Positions 48,053 through 58,032 of a stretch of 64,000 nt of DNA are shown piece after piece. Position numbers and translations under genes: made by a program. The DNA lies in NCBI RefSeq assembly GCF_000738775.1, contig NZ_JPOC01000029.1, positions 86,479-150,478 on the forward strand, read 5' to 3'. The notes below the pieces were generated by a model. It was given only the letters and a program-made list of their open reading frames with translations. It ran no database searches and was not told the origin of the DNA. This stretch comes from Prescottella defluvii. Its GTDB lineage: Bacteria; Actinomycetota; Actinomycetes; Mycobacteriales; Mycobacteriaceae. Position 1 is the stretch's first letter. Each line of letters opens with the position of its first letter.

Positions 48053-49804
48053 GTGTGTGAACAGCAGATGAACGGTTGGAATCGGCGGTCCTTCCTCGGA
48101 GCTGCCGGCATCGGAGCGCTCGGGGTCGCCGGGCTGCCTCTCATCGGCGGCCCGTCGTGGAACCCGCTCACTGCACGGGCGTCCGCGGCCGCCCCGCTGC
48201 CCGCGTCGATCGCAGGCACCACCCTCGAGTCCGTCGCCGTCCCGCTGGGCAGCAGCGGGTACCGCCGCCTCACCGCCGGCCCGGGGTGGCCGCTGGTGGT
48301 CCGCACCGACCTGGCCGAGCCCAAGTCGGGCCGCGAGGATCGCCGCTCCGCCCTCGCCTCGATGGTCCAGCTCACCGATGTGCACGTGCTCGACGCCCAG
48401 TCGCCCGTCCGGTTCGAGTACGTCCACCCCTTCCAGGGTGCGGCGTTCCGGCCGCAGGAGACGATGACCACGCAGGGCCTCGTCTCCCTCATCAACCGGG
48501 TCAACTCGCTGCGCAAGGGCCCGCACACGCAGCGCGACTTCGACGCCGTGATCACCACCGGCGACAACACCGACAACAAGGAGCACGCCGAACTCGACTG
48601 GTTCCTCAAGGCGTTCAACGGTGGCACGTTCGTCCCCAACACCGGCGACATGAGCCGCTACGAGGGCGTGCAGAACTCGGGCGCGGACCTGTACTGGAAC
48701 CCCGAGTCGTCGATCCAGGACATCTACAAGCAGACCGGATTCCCGGAGGTTCCCGGCCTGCTGTCGGCGGCACTGCAGCCGGTCACCAGCCCCGGCCTGA
48801 ACACCAAGTGGTACTGCGTCTTCGGTAATCACGACGACTCCGTCGAGGGCACGCTCCCGAGCGGGATCCCGTTCCTCGAGCAGATGTACACCGGCGACAA
48901 GAAGTTCGAGGTGCCGGACTCGTCCGATCAGGCCGCGCGCATGTCGAGCGCCCTCAGTTCGGATCCGACGGCCGTCCTCAACCTGCTGTCGGCGATCACC
49001 ACCCCGCCGCGCACCGTCACCCCGGACGCGCGTCGCCAGCCGTTCACGCCGCGGGAGTTCATCGCCGCCCACCTCGACCCGGCGAACGCGGGCCCCGGCC
49101 CGGTCGGCCACGGTTTCGAGGCCGACGCCGACGAAACCGGAATCGGCTACTACACGTTCGAGATCGCGCCCGGCGTGATCGGCATCAGCATGGACTCGAC
49201 CAACCGCGCCGGCTTCGTCGACGGCTCGCTCGGCGAGGCACAGTTCAAGTGGATCGAGCAGACGCTGCTCGCCGGCAGCAGCAAGTACTACGACACCAAC
49301 GGCGGCCTCGTCACCCAGAGCCGTACCGACACCTACTTCGTGCTGTTCAGCCACCACACGAGCACCACGATGGCGAACACCCTGCCCGACCCGGAGCGTC
49401 CGCTCGAGCCCCGCTACAAGGGCGCCCAGCTGGTGGACATGCTGCACCGCTTCCCGAACGTCCTCGCGTGGGTCAACGGCCACACCCACGAGAACCGCAT
49501 CACCGCTCAGGTCGGCCAGACCCCGGCGCAGGGATTCTGGGAGATCAACACGGCGTCGCACATCGACTTCCCGCAGCAGGGACGCATCATCGAGGTCGTC
49601 GACAACGAGGACGGCACGGTGTCGCTGCTGACCACGCTGATCGAGGCCGACAGCCCGCTCCAGGTCGACTACGACGACTTCTCCCCGGCGGGGCTGGCGT
49701 CGCTGTACCGGGAGTTCTCGTTCAACGACATTCATGCCGACCCGAAGCTGCTGGGCGGCTCCCCGGACCACAACGTGGAGCTGGTCCTGGCGACACTGCG
49801 CTAG
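48053..49804 (+). CDS. Tat-exported metallophosphoesterase (TIGR03767 family)
   Basis: The 583-residue protein has a twin-arginine signal (NRRSFLGAAG followed by a hydrophobic stretch to about residue 48). The calcineurin-like phosphoesterase motifs are QLTDVHVLD, TTGDNTDN, FGNHDDSV, LFSHHTSTT and NGHTHENR, which together form a two-metal site. It should act outside the cytoplasmic membrane; the substrate is unknown. The GTG at 48053 fits a leaderless message, with ATG 48068 as the alternative. Its stop codon shares CTAG with that of the K+ channel gene on the other strand. Confidence 0.88.
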   Translation: MCEQQMNGWNRRSFLGAAGIGALGVAGLPLIGGPSWNPLTARASAAAPLPASIAGTTLESVAVPLGSSGYRRLTAGPGWPLVVRTDLAEPKSGREDRRSALASMVQLTDVHVLDAQSPVRFEYVHPFQGAAFRPQETMTTQGLVSLINRVNSLRKGPHTQRDFDAVITTGDNTDNKEHAELDWFLKAFNGGTFVPNTGDMSRYEGVQNSGADLYWNPESSIQDIYKQTGFPEVPGLLSAALQPVTSPGLNTKWYCVFGNHDDSVEGTLPSGIPFLEQMYTGDKKFEVPDSSDQAARMSSALSSDPTAVLNLLSAITTPPRTVTPDARRQPFTPREFIAAHLDPANAGPGPVGHGFEADADETGIGYYTFEIAPGVIGISMDSTNRAGFVDGSLGEAQFKWIEQTLLAGSSKYYDTNGGLVTQSRTDTYFVLFSHHTSTTMANTLPDPERPLEPRYKGAQLVDMLHRFPNVLAWVNGHTHENRITAQVGQTPAQGFWEINTASHIDFPQQGRIIEVVDNEDGTVSLLTTLIEADSPLQVDYDDFSPAGLASLYREFSFNDIHADPKLLGGSPDHNVELVLATLR

Positions 49805-50382
49805 TCGTCGGTGCGGACGCCCTTCGGGGCGTCCGCACCGCCGCCGCTCCCCCGCCGCGCCCTGCTCCATCGCACGGCTTCGGTGAGCAGGCGCACTCCG
49901 ACCGCGAGCATCACGAGGTTGCCGACGATCTGCGCGGTGACAACGGCCCGGGCCGTCTGCTCGACGGCGGCGATATCGCCGAAACCCACCGTCGCGAAGA
50001 CCGTGAGCGTGAAGTACAACGCGTCGATCCGAGTCAGCGGCTCGGTGAACGACTCCGGGTTCATCTGGGACAGAAGGAAGCTCGCCACCGACGAACCCAG
50101 CAGGTACACGGGCAGTGTCACCATCAGCGCCGAGGCCGACCGCAGGGCGGGCACCGTGGACCGCAGGATCTGCCGCACCTGCCAGATGCACAGCACCACA
50201 ACGAACATCACTCCCCCGACGAGGATCGCGACCGTGCCGGCGTTCGACAGATGATCCATCGGCAGCACGAAGTACGCGACCGTCAGGACGACGACGGTTC
50301 CGATCGGGGGTAGCAGGGCCCGCCGCAGCAGTCGGCGCCGCTCGTGCTTGTCGAGTTCCTGCAGTAGACCCGGATCGGACAT
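49801..50382 (-). CDS. Two-pore-helix potassium channel-family protein
   Basis: The 193-residue protein has four hydrophobic segments and the selectivity filter TVGFGD after a pore helix (ALYFTLTVFA), so it is probably a small K+ channel subunit forming tetramers. It has no RCK or other cytoplasmic regulatory domain. The C-terminal tail is basic, then Gly-rich. ATG 50382 has GAGAG upstream. Confidence 0.87.
   Translation of the reverse strand: MSDPGLLQELDKHERRRLLRRALLPPIGTVVVLTVAYFVLPMDHLSNAGTVAILVGGVMFVVVLCIWQVRQILRSTVPALRSASALMVTLPVYLLGSSVASFLLSQMNPESFTEPLTRIDALYFTLTVFATVGFGDIAAVEQTARAVVTAQIVGNLVMLAVGVRLLTEAVRWSRARRGSGGGADAPKGVRTDD
49811..49838. terminator. TTCG-loop hairpin at the tail-to-tail junction
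   Basis: A perfect 12-base stem with a TTCG tetraloop lies seven bases past the metallophosphoesterase stop codon and within the last codons of the K+ channel gene. Confidence 0.75.
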
Positions 50383-50587
50383 GGGCTCTCGCTTCTGTAT
50401 TCGCCCGGCCGCGCTACCGCGAACACCACACCGACCTGCGGCGACACACCTGACCGAGCGGCGCAGCCCGATGTTCGGTAACGTTCGGATAACGACGTCG
50501 ACGTCTGGAAGAGAAGTATTCCAGCTTTCCGATGCGAGCGCGTCGAGAACGCGAACAGTTCCGAACACCGAAAGTGGGAGGTGGACA

Positions 50588-52015
50588 GTGCGAAGTTCAC
50601 TCGGCATCTCTGCCGGAGCGGCGGGCGTGTGCACTGCACTCGTCGCCACCGACGACACCGGCACGCAATCCGTGGAGTACCGGACGCTGTCCTCGGACCT
50701 GGGCACCCACACCGATCTCGGCGACCTCAGCCTCTCCGCGATCGGCCTGATGACCGTCCAGGTTCCCGAACGCAGGATCGAACCCGACGCGATCGCGGTG
50801 GCGTACCGCACCGAGAGCCACGCGGCGGCCGTGCGGTCCGCGGCCAAGCGCCAGCGCCGAGCCATCCGCCTGGTCCCCGAGACCGCCGCCACCCTGGCCT
50901 ACCTCCGCAGTACCGGACTGGTCGCGCAGTACGGGAGCATCGCGATCGTCGACCTCGGCGCGTCCGGGCTCACGGTCACGGTCGTCGACCAGGCGAGCGG
51001 CACCATCTACTGCCGCGATCGCACCACTACCGTCAGCGGCGACCGCGCCGCCGACACACCGGACGCAGATATCGCCTCCCGCGTCGTCGAGTTCGTGACC
51101 GACGTCTGCGCGCGAGGGCTGCGCACCCCCGAGGCCGCGGTCCTGGTCGGCGGCGGCGGAAACATCGCCGACGTGGGTGCGGCACTCGACACCGGCTTCG
51201 ACGGCGTCACCATCATCGTGCCCGAACCGGAGGCCGCGACCGCGAAAGGCGCTGCGCTGCTGGCCGGGTCGAATGCCCGCCAAGATTTTCCGGTTGTCGC
51301 CGGATCCGGCGGAGGCCGTGGGACCGGCGCCCTCGTCGGCGCGCTCGTGGTCGGCGGCCTGATGCTCGGCTACGGCGTCAAGGAAGTGATCCCGCAGAGC
51401 GAGGAGAACTACGCGCCCACCGGCAGCCAGGTCATCGAGGTGCCCTCGACCGAGCCTGACGTCCCCACGGCCGATCCGGACGCCACCGACATCCCGTCGA
51501 GCGATCCGACTCCCACCGCGACCGTGCCGGGGTACGCCCCGCAGCTGCCACTGCCCTCCACCGACAGCTTCAGCGGTCCGGCTTCGACGACGCAGTACAC
51601 CACCACCGTCGAACCGCCCCCACCGACGACGACGCCCCCGACCACCGAAGCGCCGGCCACGACGACCCCGCCGCCGACTACCACTCAGAGCCGGCCGTGG
51701 ATTCCGCCGATGTGGCCCGACCTACCCACGTGGCTCCCGGAGCTGGTACCGAGCATCCCCAGCATCCCCAGCATCCCGACTCCGGACACCGGCCCGCCGA
51801 TCGCCCCACCCGGCTCCGGGCCGATCACGACCGTGCCCCCCAGCTCCGAACCACCCAGCTCCGAACCGCCGACCTCGGAACCGCCCCGCTCGGAGCCCCC
51901 GACGACCGAGCCGCCCAGCTCCGACACCGAGCCCCCGGCCGGGCCGCCGCCGCCGCAGATCAGTCCCGAATCTGGCTCACCGACACCGGAAGTCCCGGAT
52001 TCGTCGCCGAGGTGA
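50588..52015 (+). CDS. Membrane protein with an Hsp70/actin-fold-like cytoplasmic domain and Pro-rich outer tail
   Basis: The 475-residue protein has an N-terminal half (about 1-225) with the logic of an actin/Hsp70-type ATPase: [16 protein letters not shown] resembles a phosphate-1 loop, [17 protein letters not shown] a phosphate-2 loop, and [15 protein letters not shown] an adenosine motif. One membrane helix follows (about 240-260). The remaining ~210 residues are Pro/Ser/Thr-rich, with [10 protein letters not shown] and [14 protein letters not shown] repeats, and should lie outside. The GTG start has GGGAGG upstream. Its last 56 bases overlap the tsaD coding region on the other strand. 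Function is unknown. Confidence 0.8.
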   Translation: MRSSLGISAGAAGVCTALVATDDTGTQSVEYRTLSSDLGTHTDLGDLSLSAIGLMTVQVPERRIEPDAIAVAYRTESHAAAVRSAAKRQRRAIRLVPETAATLAYLRSTGLVAQYGSIAIVDLGASGLTVTVVDQASGTIYCRDRTTTVSGDRAADTPDADIASRVVEFVTDVCARGLRTPEAAVLVGGGGNIADVGAALDTGFDGVTIIVPEPEAATAKGAALLAGSNARQDFPVVAGSGGGRGTGALVGALVVGGLMLGYGVKEVIPQSEENYAPTGSQVIEVPSTEPDVPTADPDATDIPSSDPTPTATVPGYAPQLPLPSTDSFSGPASTTQYTTTVEPPPPTTTPPTTEAPATTTPPPTTTQSRPWIPPMWPDLPTWLPELVPSIPSIPSIPTPDTGPPIAPPGSGPITTVPPSSEPPSSEPPTSEPPRSEPPTTEPPSSDTEPPAGPPPPQISPESGSPTPEVPDSSPR

Positions 52016-53009
52016 GTGCGGACGGCTGCGCGCCGCCCGCGATGAGGTGGGCGCCGAGCGCCGCGATCATCACACCGTTGTCGGTGCACAGCCGAGGACT
52101 CGGCACTCGCAGCGTGAGACCCGCTGCGGCACAACGCTCCTCCGCGAGTGATCGGATCCGAGAGTTCGCTGTCGCGCCGCCACCGAGCACGAGGGTGTCG
52201 ACGCCGACGTCCTGCGCTGCGCGCACCGCCTTCATCGTCAGCACGTCCGCAACCGACTCCTGGAAGCCCGCCGCGACGTCGGCGACCGGAACCTCCTCGC
52301 CCGCACGCTGCTTCGCCTCGACGAATCTCGCCACGGCCGTCTTGAGGCCCGAGAACGAGAAGTCGTGACGTGCGTCGCGAGACCCGGTCATGCCGCGCGG
52401 GAACACGATGGCGTCCCGGTCCCCCTGCTGGGCGAGACGATCGAGCGCGGGTCCCCCCGGGAAGCCGAGGCCGAGCAGACGGGCGACCTTGTCGAAGGCC
52501 TCACCGGCCGCGTCGTCGACCGTGGTGCCGAGTTCCACGATCGGCTTGCGGCCCAGTTCCTCCACGTGCAGCAGATGGGTGTGTCCGCCCGAGACCAGGA
52601 GGGCGACGCACGGTGGCATCGGCCCGTGCTCGATGGTGTCCACCGCGACGTGCCCGCCGAGATGGTTGATCGCGTAGAACGGCACACCCCACGCCACCGC
52701 GTACGCCTTGGCCGCGGCGACACCGACCAGCAGCGCACCGGCGAGGCCGGGGCCGATCGTCACGCAGATGGCGTCGGGCCTGTCGATGCCCGCGGCCGCG
52801 AGCGCGCGCTTCATCGTCGGGACCATCGCCTCGAGGTGGGCACGCGACGCCACCTCGGGCACCACGCCGCCGTAGCGCGCGTGCTGGTCGACGCTCGACG
52901 CCACCTCGTCGGCGAGCAGCTCGCAGCGGCCGTCGCCCGACCAGCGGACGATGCCGACACCGGTCTCGTCGCACGAACTCTCGATACCCATCACGATCAT
53001 GGCCGTCAC
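51960..53009 (-). CDS. tsaD: tRNA N6-adenosine threonylcarbamoyltransferase TsaD
   Basis: The 349-residue ASKHA-fold enzyme completes t6A37 synthesis on ANN-decoding tRNAs. The N-terminal [14 protein letters not shown], the metal site [15 protein letters not shown], and the C-terminal [12 protein letters not shown] and [12 protein letters not shown] are all present. It lies at the end of the tsaB-rimI-tsaD run; its start overlaps rimI by four bases. Confidence 0.98.
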   Translation of the reverse strand: MTAMIVMGIESSCDETGVGIVRWSGDGRCELLADEVASSVDQHARYGGVVPEVASRAHLEAMVPTMKRALAAAGIDRPDAICVTIGPGLAGALLVGVAAAKAYAVAWGVPFYAINHLGGHVAVDTIEHGPMPPCVALLVSGGHTHLLHVEELGRKPIVELGTTVDDAAGEAFDKVARLLGLGFPGGPALDRLAQQGDRDAIVFPRGMTGSRDARHDFSFSGLKTAVARFVEAKQRAGEEVPVADVAAGFQESVADVLTMKAVRAAQDVGVDTLVLGGGATANSRIRSLAEERCAAAGLTLRVPSPRLCTDNGVMIAALGAHLIAGGAQPSALTSATNPGLPVSVSQIRD

Positions 53010-53476
53010 TCCTCACCCGGTGCCGGTCGGCGCATCGTGAATGCGTCCGCGCCGCTCGGCTGGTAGTACCGCTTCCTGGTACCGACGATCTCGAAGCCCT
53101 CGCGCCGGTACAGCGCGATCGCCGGTTCGTTGTCGGTGCGGACCTCGAGGAACATCGGGCCGCCCCACTTGTCCGCGATGCTCAGCAGTTCGGCGAGCAG
53201 CGCGCCGCCGATGCCACCGCGCTGCGCCGCCGGATCCACGCCGATGGTGTGCACCTCGGACTCCGGCGTGATGCTCGTGCCGAGCAGTGCCACCCCGGCG
53301 TAGCCGATCAGGGTGTCGGCGTCGTCCCGCGCCGTGAAGTAGCGGTTGTGCCCGCCCGCGAGTTCCGACCGGAACGCCTGCGCGCTCCAGGGGTCGTCAC
53401 CGGGGAACAGCACCTGTTCGAGTTCGGCGCACCGGTCGGCGTCGGCGTCGACCATCGGAACGATCCGAATGCTCAT
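53006..53476 (-). CDS. rimI: Ribosomal protein S18 alanine N-acetyltransferase-like GNAT (RimI)
   Basis: The 156-residue GNAT has the acetyl-CoA-binding motif [15 protein letters not shown] and the C-terminal [29 protein letters not shown], typical of RimI. It acetylates protein N-termini. The start overlaps the tsaB stop codon (ATGA) and the stop overlaps the tsaD start, so three genes are tightly coupled. Confidence 0.95.
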   Translation of the reverse strand: MSIRIVPMVDADADRCAELEQVLFPGDDPWSAQAFRSELAGGHNRYFTARDDADTLIGYAGVALLGTSITPESEVHTIGVDPAAQRGGIGGALLAELLSIADKWGGPMFLEVRTDNEPAIALYRREGFEIVGTRKRYYQPSGADAFTMRRPAPGEE

Positions 53477-54129
53477 TTCCGGCGGTCCGCCAACTCCACC
53501 GCGTCCGGGCGCCGCAAGTACAACGGCACCAGCGGTTCCGGCTCCACACCCACCCGCAGCGCCTGCGCCGCGACCGCCACCAGACCGGACGGCGACGGGG
53601 TCTCGACCGGCTCGACCCGCAGGTCGAACATGTCCACGTGCGAGGCCGACCCCGCGATCACCCGTGACGGCGACGGATCCAGCTCGGACGGCTTGACGAC
53701 GTCGGGCCCCTCGACCCGATCGCCGCCGGAGTACCGCGCCCAGTACACCTCGCGGCGACGAGCGTCGGTGACCACCAACAGGTCCTGCTCCCCGGGCACA
53801 TCGGCGGCGATCGCATCGAGACTGCACACCCCGTGGACCGGAATGCCCAGCGCATCGCCGAACGCGGCGGCGGTCGCCATGCCGACACGCAGGCCCGTGA
53901 ACGGGCCGGGGCCCACCCCGACGACGACGGCGTCCAGATCGGCGGGGACGTGGCCCGATTCGTCGAGACACTCGAGCACCTGCGGGGTCAGTACCTCCGC
54001 GTGCGCTCGGGCATCGACGGTGACGCGGGACGCCAACGTCCGAGGTACGCCGGCATCCGAATCGGGGTCGAAGCTCACGACACCCGCAGTGACCGCGGGC
54101 GTGGAGGTGTCGATGGCAAGCACAAGCAC
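53473..54129 (-). CDS. tsaB: tRNA threonylcarbamoyladenosine complex dimerisation subunit TsaB
   Basis: The 218-residue ASKHA-fold protein starts VLVLAIDTSTPAVTAGVV and contains the conserved LDAVVVGVGPGPFTGLRVGMATA. It pairs with TsaD and TsaE. The GTG at 54129 is eight bases after TAACCT on the minus strand, with no Shine-Dalgarno sequence, so a leaderless transcript starts here. This fits the loss of linkage to tsaE, which in M. tuberculosis lies directly upstream but here is separated by an oppositely oriented gene. Confidence 0.93.
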   Translation of the reverse strand: MLVLAIDTSTPAVTAGVVSFDPDSDAGVPRTLASRVTVDARAHAEVLTPQVLECLDESGHVPADLDAVVVGVGPGPFTGLRVGMATAAAFGDALGIPVHGVCSLDAIAADVPGEQDLLVVTDARRREVYWARYSGGDRVEGPDVVKPSELDPSPSRVIAGSASHVDMFDLRVEPVETPSPSGLVAVAAQALRVGVEPEPLVPLYLRRPDAVELADRRK

Positions 54130-54137
54130 GATGTACC

Positions 54138-54143
54138 AGGTTA
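54138..54143 (-). promoter_or_regulatory. -10 box (TAACCT) of a probable leaderless tsaB mRNA
   Basis: On the minus strand TAACCT lies eight bases before the GTG start of tsaB. Confidence 0.5.
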
Positions 54144-54286
54144 CTCGCACTTCCCGAGGCTCCCGGGACCGGCCGACCGGCCACCGGCGGGGCCCCTCGG
54201 CGCGTCGCTTGGTACAAATGCCGGTTTTGGGCACGATTACCGAACATTGCCGCGCACGGCGGTCACATGGTCGGGGAGGTCGGGAG

Positions 54287-55165
54287 ATGAGTCGGGTAGT
54301 CGGGAATCTCGAACAGCAGGAACCATCGGCACGCCAGGACGACGGACTCTTCGGACCCGACAGCGTCACCTGGCGCCTGTTCGCCGATCCGGCATCCACG
54401 CTCGGCGCCGTCTGCGGCGTGCTCCTCCAGACCCTCAACCCCGACATGATGACGCTGTTCAGCAAGGTCTCCGACAACTACGGCGACCCGGTCGGCCGGG
54501 CGGCTCGCACCGTCAAGTTCCTCGACACCACGATCTTCGGGGATACCGCGCACGCCCTCGCCGCCGGCGAAGCGGTGCGGCGCATGCACAAGCACGCTCA
54601 GTGGACCGACGAGCGCACCGGTCGGACCCTGGTCGCCGACGAGCCGGACTGGCTCGCCTGGACGCACAACACCCTCGTGTGGGGAATCCTGCGCAGCTCC
54701 GAGCTGTACGGGCCGACCCTTACGGCAGCCGAACGTGACCGCTTCGTCGTCGAGCAGCACCGCGCGGCCGAACTCGTCGGCATCGACCCGTCCGCACTGC
54801 CCGGCACCCACGCCGAGCTCGACACCTACATCCACGCGCAGGTGGACTGGCTGGCCGTCACGCTGCCGGCGGCCGAGGCCACCACCCAACTGCGCAAGCC
54901 GACGTTGAAGGGGAACCCGATCAAGGTCGCGTCGTCGATCGTGATCCAGGACGGCATCATCGCGCTGCTCCCCGAGTTTGCTCGCACCATGTTCGGAGTC
55001 GCCGGCCGCCCGATGAGCCTCGGCGGCGCCGCCCGGACCACCCGCTGGCTCATGGCCGCCGCCCGCCGCAACAAGCCCTACGAGAAGCTCATCGCCGACA
55101 TGCTGTCGGACGTCGACGCACACCCGTACCGCAAGGTGCGCGGCATCGACGGTGTGCGCCGCTGA
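54287..55165 (+). CDS. MpaB/DUF2236-family oxygenase (latex-clearing-protein fold)
   Basis: The 292-residue helical protein has the family features: GPDSVTWRLFADPASTLGAVCGVLLQTLNPD, then GRAARTVKFLDTTIFGD, VRRMHKHAQW (candidate heme-ligand region), and WTHNTLVWGILRSSELYG. Relatives are haem proteins such as rubber oxygenase Lcp and mycophenolic-acid MpaB'. Substrate is unknown. ATG 54287 follows GGGGAGG. It is the only plus-strand gene inside the tsaB-tsaE-alr block and so looks inserted. Confidence 0.87.
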   Translation: MSRVVGNLEQQEPSARQDDGLFGPDSVTWRLFADPASTLGAVCGVLLQTLNPDMMTLFSKVSDNYGDPVGRAARTVKFLDTTIFGDTAHALAAGEAVRRMHKHAQWTDERTGRTLVADEPDWLAWTHNTLVWGILRSSELYGPTLTAAERDRFVVEQHRAAELVGIDPSALPGTHAELDTYIHAQVDWLAVTLPAAEATTQLRKPTLKGNPIKVASSIVIQDGIIALLPEFARTMFGVAGRPMSLGGAARTTRWLMAAARRNKPYEKLIADMLSDVDAHPYRKVRGIDGVRR

Positions 55166-55169
55166 CCGA

Positions 55170-55676
55170 TCAGCGGGCGGCGGGGCTGGAGACCCACTCC
55201 CACACGGCCGTGCGGACATCCGACTCCGGCTCGCGCCGCAACCGCACCAGCAGGTGCCGGTCCGCGAGATGCTCGACGACGCCCTCGCCCCACTCGACGA
55301 CGACCACCGCGTTCGCGAGGTCGGTGTCGAGGTCGAGCGCGTCGAGCTGATCGTGCATGTCCACGGTGTCGGAGGCCACCGCCTCGTTCAACCGGTAGGC
55401 GTCGACGTGCACCAGTGCGACGGGCGCACCGCCGTCCGGGCGCGTCCCCGGCCGGTGCTCGCGCGCGATGATGAACGTCGGCGACGTCACCCGGCCCTCG
55501 ACACCGAGGCCCGCCGCGATGCCGCGGGTCAGCGCCGTCTTGCCGGCACCCAGCGGGCCGTCGAGCACCACGAGATCGCCGGCGACGAGGTCGCAGGCCA
55601 GCGCCCGGCCCAGCGCCTCGGTGTCCTCGGTCGTGGGCAGGGTCGCACGACCACCCGTACGTGTGTCAGCCGACAT
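55170..55676 (-). CDS. tsaE: tRNA threonylcarbamoyladenosine ATPase TsaE
   Basis: The 168-residue P-loop ATPase has GPLGAGKT, then VTSPTFIIAREH and LVHVDAYRL (Asp of the Walker B region), and VEWGEGV. It drives the TsaB/TsaD cycle. ATG 55676 overlaps the preceding hydrolase gene by 11 bases, so it belongs to the alr-hydrolase-tsaE unit. Confidence 0.96.
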   Translation of the reverse strand: MSADTRTGGRATLPTTEDTEALGRALACDLVAGDLVVLDGPLGAGKTALTRGIAAGLGVEGRVTSPTFIIAREHRPGTRPDGGAPVALVHVDAYRLNEAVASDTVDMHDQLDALDLDTDLANAVVVVEWGEGVVEHLADRHLLVRLRREPESDVRTAVWEWVSSPAAR

Positions 55677-56760
55677 CGGTTCGCTCCAGTTCACCCGCCG
55701 GCACAGCATTCTCGTGGTTCCCACGACTCGACACGGCACGCCGGACCAGCCGATCGATCGCATCGGAGGTTACCTGCGGGAACTCGAGCTCCACGAGATG
55801 GCCGGCGTCGCGCACCCGCACCAGCTCGGAACGGGGCAGCGCGGCCGCGAGGGCTCGGGAACTGCTGAACGGGATGATCATGTCGGCGTCACCACACAGC
55901 ACCAGCGCCGGCGTGTCCGACAGCACCGGCAACGCCTCCGACTCGTCGTGCAGTTCCAGGGATTCGAGGAAGTTCACGATCGTCACGACGGAGATGTCGC
56001 CCAGCATGCACTCCGAGAACGTGACGAGCCGCGGGCTCACCTCGGTGCCGTACGACGCGGCCCGCAGGATCGGCGAGATGATCGCGCGGGCCGCGCCGCG
56101 CGCCTGCTGCACGACCCCGGGCGCGGTGCGCACCGCGAGCCGGAACGCGTCGATCACCGGGTTGTCGAGGTTGCTTCCGAGCCCCGACTTGTTCAGTCCC
56201 GCCGCGGTCGTCGCGAGCAGGCCCACGCCGATCACCTTGTCGTCGAACAGTTCCGGGAACTGTCGGGCCGTCGCGAGGATCGTCATGCCGCCCATCGAAT
56301 GCCCGACGAGCACCACCGGCCCCGACGGCGCCACCTCCTCGACGACGGCCACCAGGTCCCGGCCGAGCTGCGCGATCGTGCAGCTCTCGGTGGTGGGCAT
56401 CCCGGACTCGCCGTGCCCCCGCTGGTCGTAGAACACCATCCGGACCGCGTCGCCCCACCGCTGCGCGAGCATCGTGCGCTGGAAGTGCCACGACTCCATC
56501 CGCAGGCAGTAGCCGTGCACGAAGATCACCGTCAGCGGTGCGTCCGCCGGCCCGACCTCCCGCACCAGCAGCGGTACGTCGTCCTCGGTCACCACCACGC
56601 GGCTGCGGTCGCCGCGCATGAGTTCGAAGTTCTCGGACCCGTAGATCTCCGGTCCGCGGCGCGTCGCCGCGGCCTTGACCACGTTGAGTCCGGCGATCGC
56701 GCCGACCGCGGCGGCGCCGAGCACGCCCCCGAACAGGCCGATCCGGTTCAGGACGTTCAC
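55666..56760 (-). CDS. Alpha/beta-fold hydrolase with an N-terminal membrane anchor
   Basis: The 364-residue hydrolase begins with a hydrophobic segment (about 5-28, [21 protein letters not shown]) that may anchor it. The catalytic part has [10 protein letters not shown] (oxyanion), [10 protein letters not shown] (nucleophile Ser), [10 protein letters not shown] (acid) and [11 protein letters not shown] (His). It occupies the usual position between alr and tsaE. The GTG start overlaps the alr stop codon by four bases, so it is coupled. The substrate is unknown. Confidence 0.9.
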   Translation of the reverse strand: MNVLNRIGLFGGVLGAAAVGAIAGLNVVKAAATRRGPEIYGSENFELMRGDRSRVVVTEDDVPLLVREVGPADAPLTVIFVHGYCLRMESWHFQRTMLAQRWGDAVRMVFYDQRGHGESGMPTTESCTIAQLGRDLVAVVEEVAPSGPVVLVGHSMGGMTILATARQFPELFDDKVIGVGLLATTAAGLNKSGLGSNLDNPVIDAFRLAVRTAPGVVQQARGAARAIISPILRAASYGTEVSPRLVTFSECMLGDISVVTIVNFLESLELHDESEALPVLSDTPALVLCGDADMIIPFSSSRALAAALPRSELVRVRDAGHLVELEFPQVTSDAIDRLVRRAVSSRGNHENAVPAGELERTDVG

Positions 56761-57992
56761 GATCGACCGCCGGGGCCGCCGACATAGGTGCGCACCGTCC
56801 GGCCCCGCACCGACGTCACCACCTCGTAGTGGATGGTGTCGAGCGCGTCCGCCCACTCCTGCGCGTGCGGCTCACCGTGCTCCCCGTTGCCGAAGAACAC
56901 CGCGGTGTCCCCTTCCTGCACCCCGGCGCCGTCCGGACCGAGATCGACGACGACCTGGTCCATGCAGACCCGTCCGATGCCCGGGCGGCGGTCGTCGCCC
57001 AGACGCACGTCGAACCGTCCACCCAGCGCACGGGGGATGCCGTCCGCGTACCCGACCGGCAGCAACGCCACCGTCGTGTCGTGCGGGGCCACCCACGTGT
57101 GCCCGTAGGACACACCCTCACCAGCTGCCACTTTCTTCACCAGCGCCACCCTCGATCGGAACGTCATGACCGGCCGCAGGCCGAACGTCCCCAGATCCGG
57201 TACCGGGGACAGTCCGTATATCGCGATTCCGGGCCGAACCATGTCGAATTGCAGGTCAGCACGGGTGAGGGTGGCCGCCGAGTTCGACAGGTGCGCCGCC
57301 TCCGGTACCAGCCCGATGCGCTTGGCGTCGGCGAGGGCACCGGTGAACCGCTCCCGCTGGTCGTCGATGACGGGGTGGTGCGGTTCGTCGGCATGCGCGA
57401 GATGCGAGAACACACCCTTGAAACGCACCGCGCCCTCGGCCTCGACCCGGGCCAGGTCCGTCAGGAAGTCCGTCCACTCCTCACGCGAGACGCCGTTCCG
57501 GTTGAGCCCGGTGTCGACCTTGATCGTCACCGTCGCAGGCGTGCCGACCTCCCGCGCCGCCGCGACGACGGCCGCGAGATGCCGCGGGGACGACAACCCC
57601 ACCTCGACACCCGCCGCGATCGCGGGGGCGTAGTCGGCGTCCGCGGTGTGCAGCCACGACAGCACCGGTGCGGTGATACCCGCGTTCTTGAGTTCGATGC
57701 CCTCGGCGAGCGTGGTGACACCCAGTTCCCGCGCACCGGCGGCGAGCGCGGCCCGCGCGACCGGAACCGCACCGTGGTTGTAGGCGTCCGCCTTCACGAC
57801 GGCCATGACCGCCGCATCGCCGGCGTGCTCCCGCAGGATCCGCACGTTGTGGGCCACCGCATCGAGATCGATCACCGCTTCCGCCTGCGGCGCCGCCGCC
57901 GGAGGTGTGTCCGCCGCCGGGGTGGCGTTCGCGGTGGTCGGGTCGGTGTCGGTCTCCTGCGCGGTAGTAGTCACAGACTTCGATCCTGCCAC
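56757..57992 (-). CDS. alr: Alanine racemase
   Basis: The PLP enzyme interconverts L- and D-alanine for peptidoglycan. Lys67 in [11 protein letters not shown] binds PLP and the Tyr in VSYGHTWVA is the second base; [12 protein letters not shown] is also typical. The GTG at 57992 gives 411 residues with a Thr/Pro/Ala-rich leader of about 35 residues that is not needed for the fold. A GTG at 57974 (VTTTAQETD) or later would shorten it. It heads the alr-hydrolase-tsaE unit. Confidence 0.96.
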   Translation of the reverse strand: MAGSKSVTTTAQETDTDPTTANATPAADTPPAAAPQAEAVIDLDAVAHNVRILREHAGDAAVMAVVKADAYNHGAVPVARAALAAGARELGVTTLAEGIELKNAGITAPVLSWLHTADADYAPAIAAGVEVGLSSPRHLAAVVAAAREVGTPATVTIKVDTGLNRNGVSREEWTDFLTDLARVEAEGAVRFKGVFSHLAHADEPHHPVIDDQRERFTGALADAKRIGLVPEAAHLSNSAATLTRADLQFDMVRPGIAIYGLSPVPDLGTFGLRPVMTFRSRVALVKKVAAGEGVSYGHTWVAPHDTTVALLPVGYADGIPRALGGRFDVRLGDDRRPGIGRVCMDQVVVDLGPDGAGVQEGDTAVFFGNGEHGEPHAQEWADALDTIHYEVVTSVRGRTVRTYVGGPGGRS

Positions 57993-58032
57993 TCACCGGG
58001 ACCGGCCCGGTTCCTGGGTACGACCCGATCAG

